DNA from: Prorocentrum cordatum
Lineage: Eukaryota; Sar; Dinophyceae; Prorocentrales; Prorocentraceae
Length of the DNA stretch: 64,000 nt
NCBI GenBank assembly: GCA_963575745.1
Contig: CAUYUJ010007413.1
Location: 322,667-386,666, forward strand
Direction of reading: 5' to 3'
Both the position numbers and the translations under genes were made by a program. Positions 62,363-64,000 of this stretch are shown here, piece by piece. Each line of letters begins with the position of its first letter. The first letter of the stretch is position 1. Under the pieces are notes generated by a model. It was given only the letters and a program-made list of their open reading frames with translations. It was not told the origin of the DNA and did no database searches.

Positions 62363-63636
62363 ATGCAATTCAGTTTACCATGCTCAGAATACACTCGTGC
62401 TCTCAAGTCTCGCAGGCGATGTCCCTCCCCGATCCTCGAGTTCCTCCGCAGGTCTGGCCGAGCTCAGAAAACAAAGGGAAACTCGGGGACACATCCCGAA
62501 GGGGCTGGGCTATGCGGACGCACCCTTCTGAAGGATGGACGCCCCTCCATCGTACATCCCCGAGTGAGGCCCTAATGTTTTTCCAGTCGAAAGCCGTCGA
62601 CAGGCGCGGCGCGGAGGGAGCTCGGCACGCGCCAGTGCTATCTCGTCGTCGGAACGCAAATCGGGAGCCGGATATCGTCGAGTACAGTCGGGGCCCTGAA
62701 GAAGGAACCCTTTTCGTCGGGGAGGGGCTCCGTGTTCCTTAAGTGTTTCACAGCTTGCCTCAGGTTCCCCTTATGTCTTCGATGCGAAATCGAAGTTTCA
62801 CTTATGGAAAGTAGGGGCCTCGTCCCTTCTTTATGGTTCCTTAGGTCAACGCCTCGACTGTCATTTTTTCCAGTCGAAAGCCCACAGAACTTGAGGGACA
62901 GATGCTGCGAGGGAGTGCACGGGGGAAGGCAAGGCCTGCCCTGCCAACATGTCCGATGGTGTCGTCAGGCGGAGCGTTTTGCGGAAGAGGGGGAGTTTCG
63001 AGACGTTTCGGGCCCTCTGGCCCTCTCGGAGACTAGATCCGCCTCAAAGTCTCGGTCTGAAATCGCTCCAGCGCAGGGCAGCGTCGGCGAGAAATTGACG
63101 GAGCACGCAATCGAAGCAAATCCCCCTGCGCGAGGGACTTGCAGAAATTCCTGGAGTGGGCCTGGATGCCGTTCGTCACCGTTGCGGAGCTGGGCTGACC
63201 GGCAAAGGGCGCGGGAGGAGCAAGGATGAGTTGGGGGAGCCGGAAAAGGTAGGAGGAGGTAGAGGGAGATTGAAGGACGACGGGGGGCGTAGGGAGGAGT
63301 GGGACGAGGTGGATGAGCTAGGAGTGGGTAGGAGGAAGTCGGAGGTGGCGGAAGCAGGTGGGAAGAGTTCGGAGTTCTCCGGTTGCTGTGGTCGCGCGCA
63401 CGCGGGAAGAGACAGGAGGAGGTGGAGGGAACCGGTGGAGGTAGGATGAGGAGGAGGCGGAAGGAAATGGGATGGTGTTGCTTTACAACGAGGAGAGTCG
63501 ACCGGAATCTACAATTGGCTGCACAGATGGTGCAGCGTTAGTCGTCGCCGTCGTCGAGAGTCGAGTGTCGAGGGTGCGGTGTGGGACGTGCTTTGCGTTC
63601 TGGCGGGGCAGGCGAAGCTTCTTTTGATGGCTTGTT

Positions 63637-63862
63637 TTCCACCACCACCACAACCATAAGTTGGAGGGGGAAGGAAGTGGAGGACGAGGACGAGGAGGAG
63701 GAGGAGGCAACCATAAGTTGGAGGGGGAAGGAAGTGGAGGACGAGGACGAGGAGGAGGAGGACGAGGAGGAGGAAGAGGAGGAGGAGGAGGAAGAGGAGG
63801 AGGAGGAGGGGAGGACCCCCTCCCCCCTCCAACTTCCTGGTGGTGGTGGTGGTGGAAAACAA
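63637..63862. mobile_element. Foldback structure around GGA tracts
   Basis: TGTTTTCCACCACCACCAC..AAGTTGGAGGGGG at the left is inverted at the right (CCCCCTCCAACTTCCTGGTG..GGAAAACA). Inside, a 55-base block (ACCATAAGTTGGAGGGGGAA..GACGAGGACGAGG) is duplicated in tandem (63653 and 63712), followed by (GGA)n. Confidence 0.8.
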
Positions 63863-64000
63863 GCCCATCATCATTGGGCGCCATGTGGAACAGGGGTCGT
63901 GGGTCTTGAGCCCTGGCGCATTCTCTGGGACCAGCTCTTCGGACCGAGTCGTTTTTGTTGTCCGTCCCGAGGCCCGTGCAGGGCCCCAGGGAGCCGAAAT

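Overview
This window reads as nuclear DNA of a dinoflagellate. The strongest evidence is two degenerate copies of the 22-nt dinoflagellate spliced leader (DinoSL), at 6640-6661 and 10005-10027. Each lies about 40 bases upstream of the ATG of an intronless reading frame. This is the known signature of mRNAs that were trans-spliced, reverse transcribed and put back into the genome (processed-cDNA recycling, known from dinoflagellates). High GC, sparse genes, long triplet and homopolymer tracts, GT-AG introns and many short inverted-repeat elements agree with this. The genus cannot be fixed from the window; a Prorocentrum- or Symbiodinium-like genome is an inference. No rRNA, tRNA, bacterial operon or CRISPR array was seen.

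Layout: 1-6.6 kb is non-coding, with repeats, a perfect hairpin, one small TIR element (859-1011), a cluster of ATGTGAATTCACAT palindromes and one doubtful exon. 6.6-14.5 kb is the most gene-like part. It holds a retrogene with a frameshifted tail (6701-7776), a two-exon gene start (8708-9373), a second short retrogene (10069-10320), a probable exon (11480-11890), a 243-residue ORF (13080-13811) and a probable exon after a strong splice acceptor (14380-14500). 15.8-18.5 kb is a 2.7-kb GTAAA-derived satellite. 18.57-22.02 kb holds the longest gene: a probable first exon, an intron, and a 946-codon frame interrupted by one TGA. 23.7-24.4 kb is a 734-bp element with 120-bp terminal inverted repeats. 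25.4-28.1 kb is very GC-rich and contains coding-like segments that change frame repeatedly, probably a broken gene.

From 28.8 kb to the end the window is mostly repeats: GGA, CTC, GAC, GTG and ATC tracts, minisatellites (76/77-bp at 34.7-35.6 kb, about 150-bp at 48.2-48.8 kb and 51.8-52.4 kb), a GACGGC satellite (57.4-58.8 kb), and at least six multi-copy families of 100-250-bp inverted-repeat (MITE or foldback) elements. Only two coding segments stand out there: a minus-strand frame at 41264-41761 and a C-terminal exon at 52455-52835.

The genes do not form an operon or a visible pathway, and none of the proteins could be assigned a function. The main interest is in the genome biology: relict spliced leaders, and a dense population of small non-autonomous hairpin elements whose families can be defined from this window alone. 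All homology statements come from reading the sequence; no database search was run.
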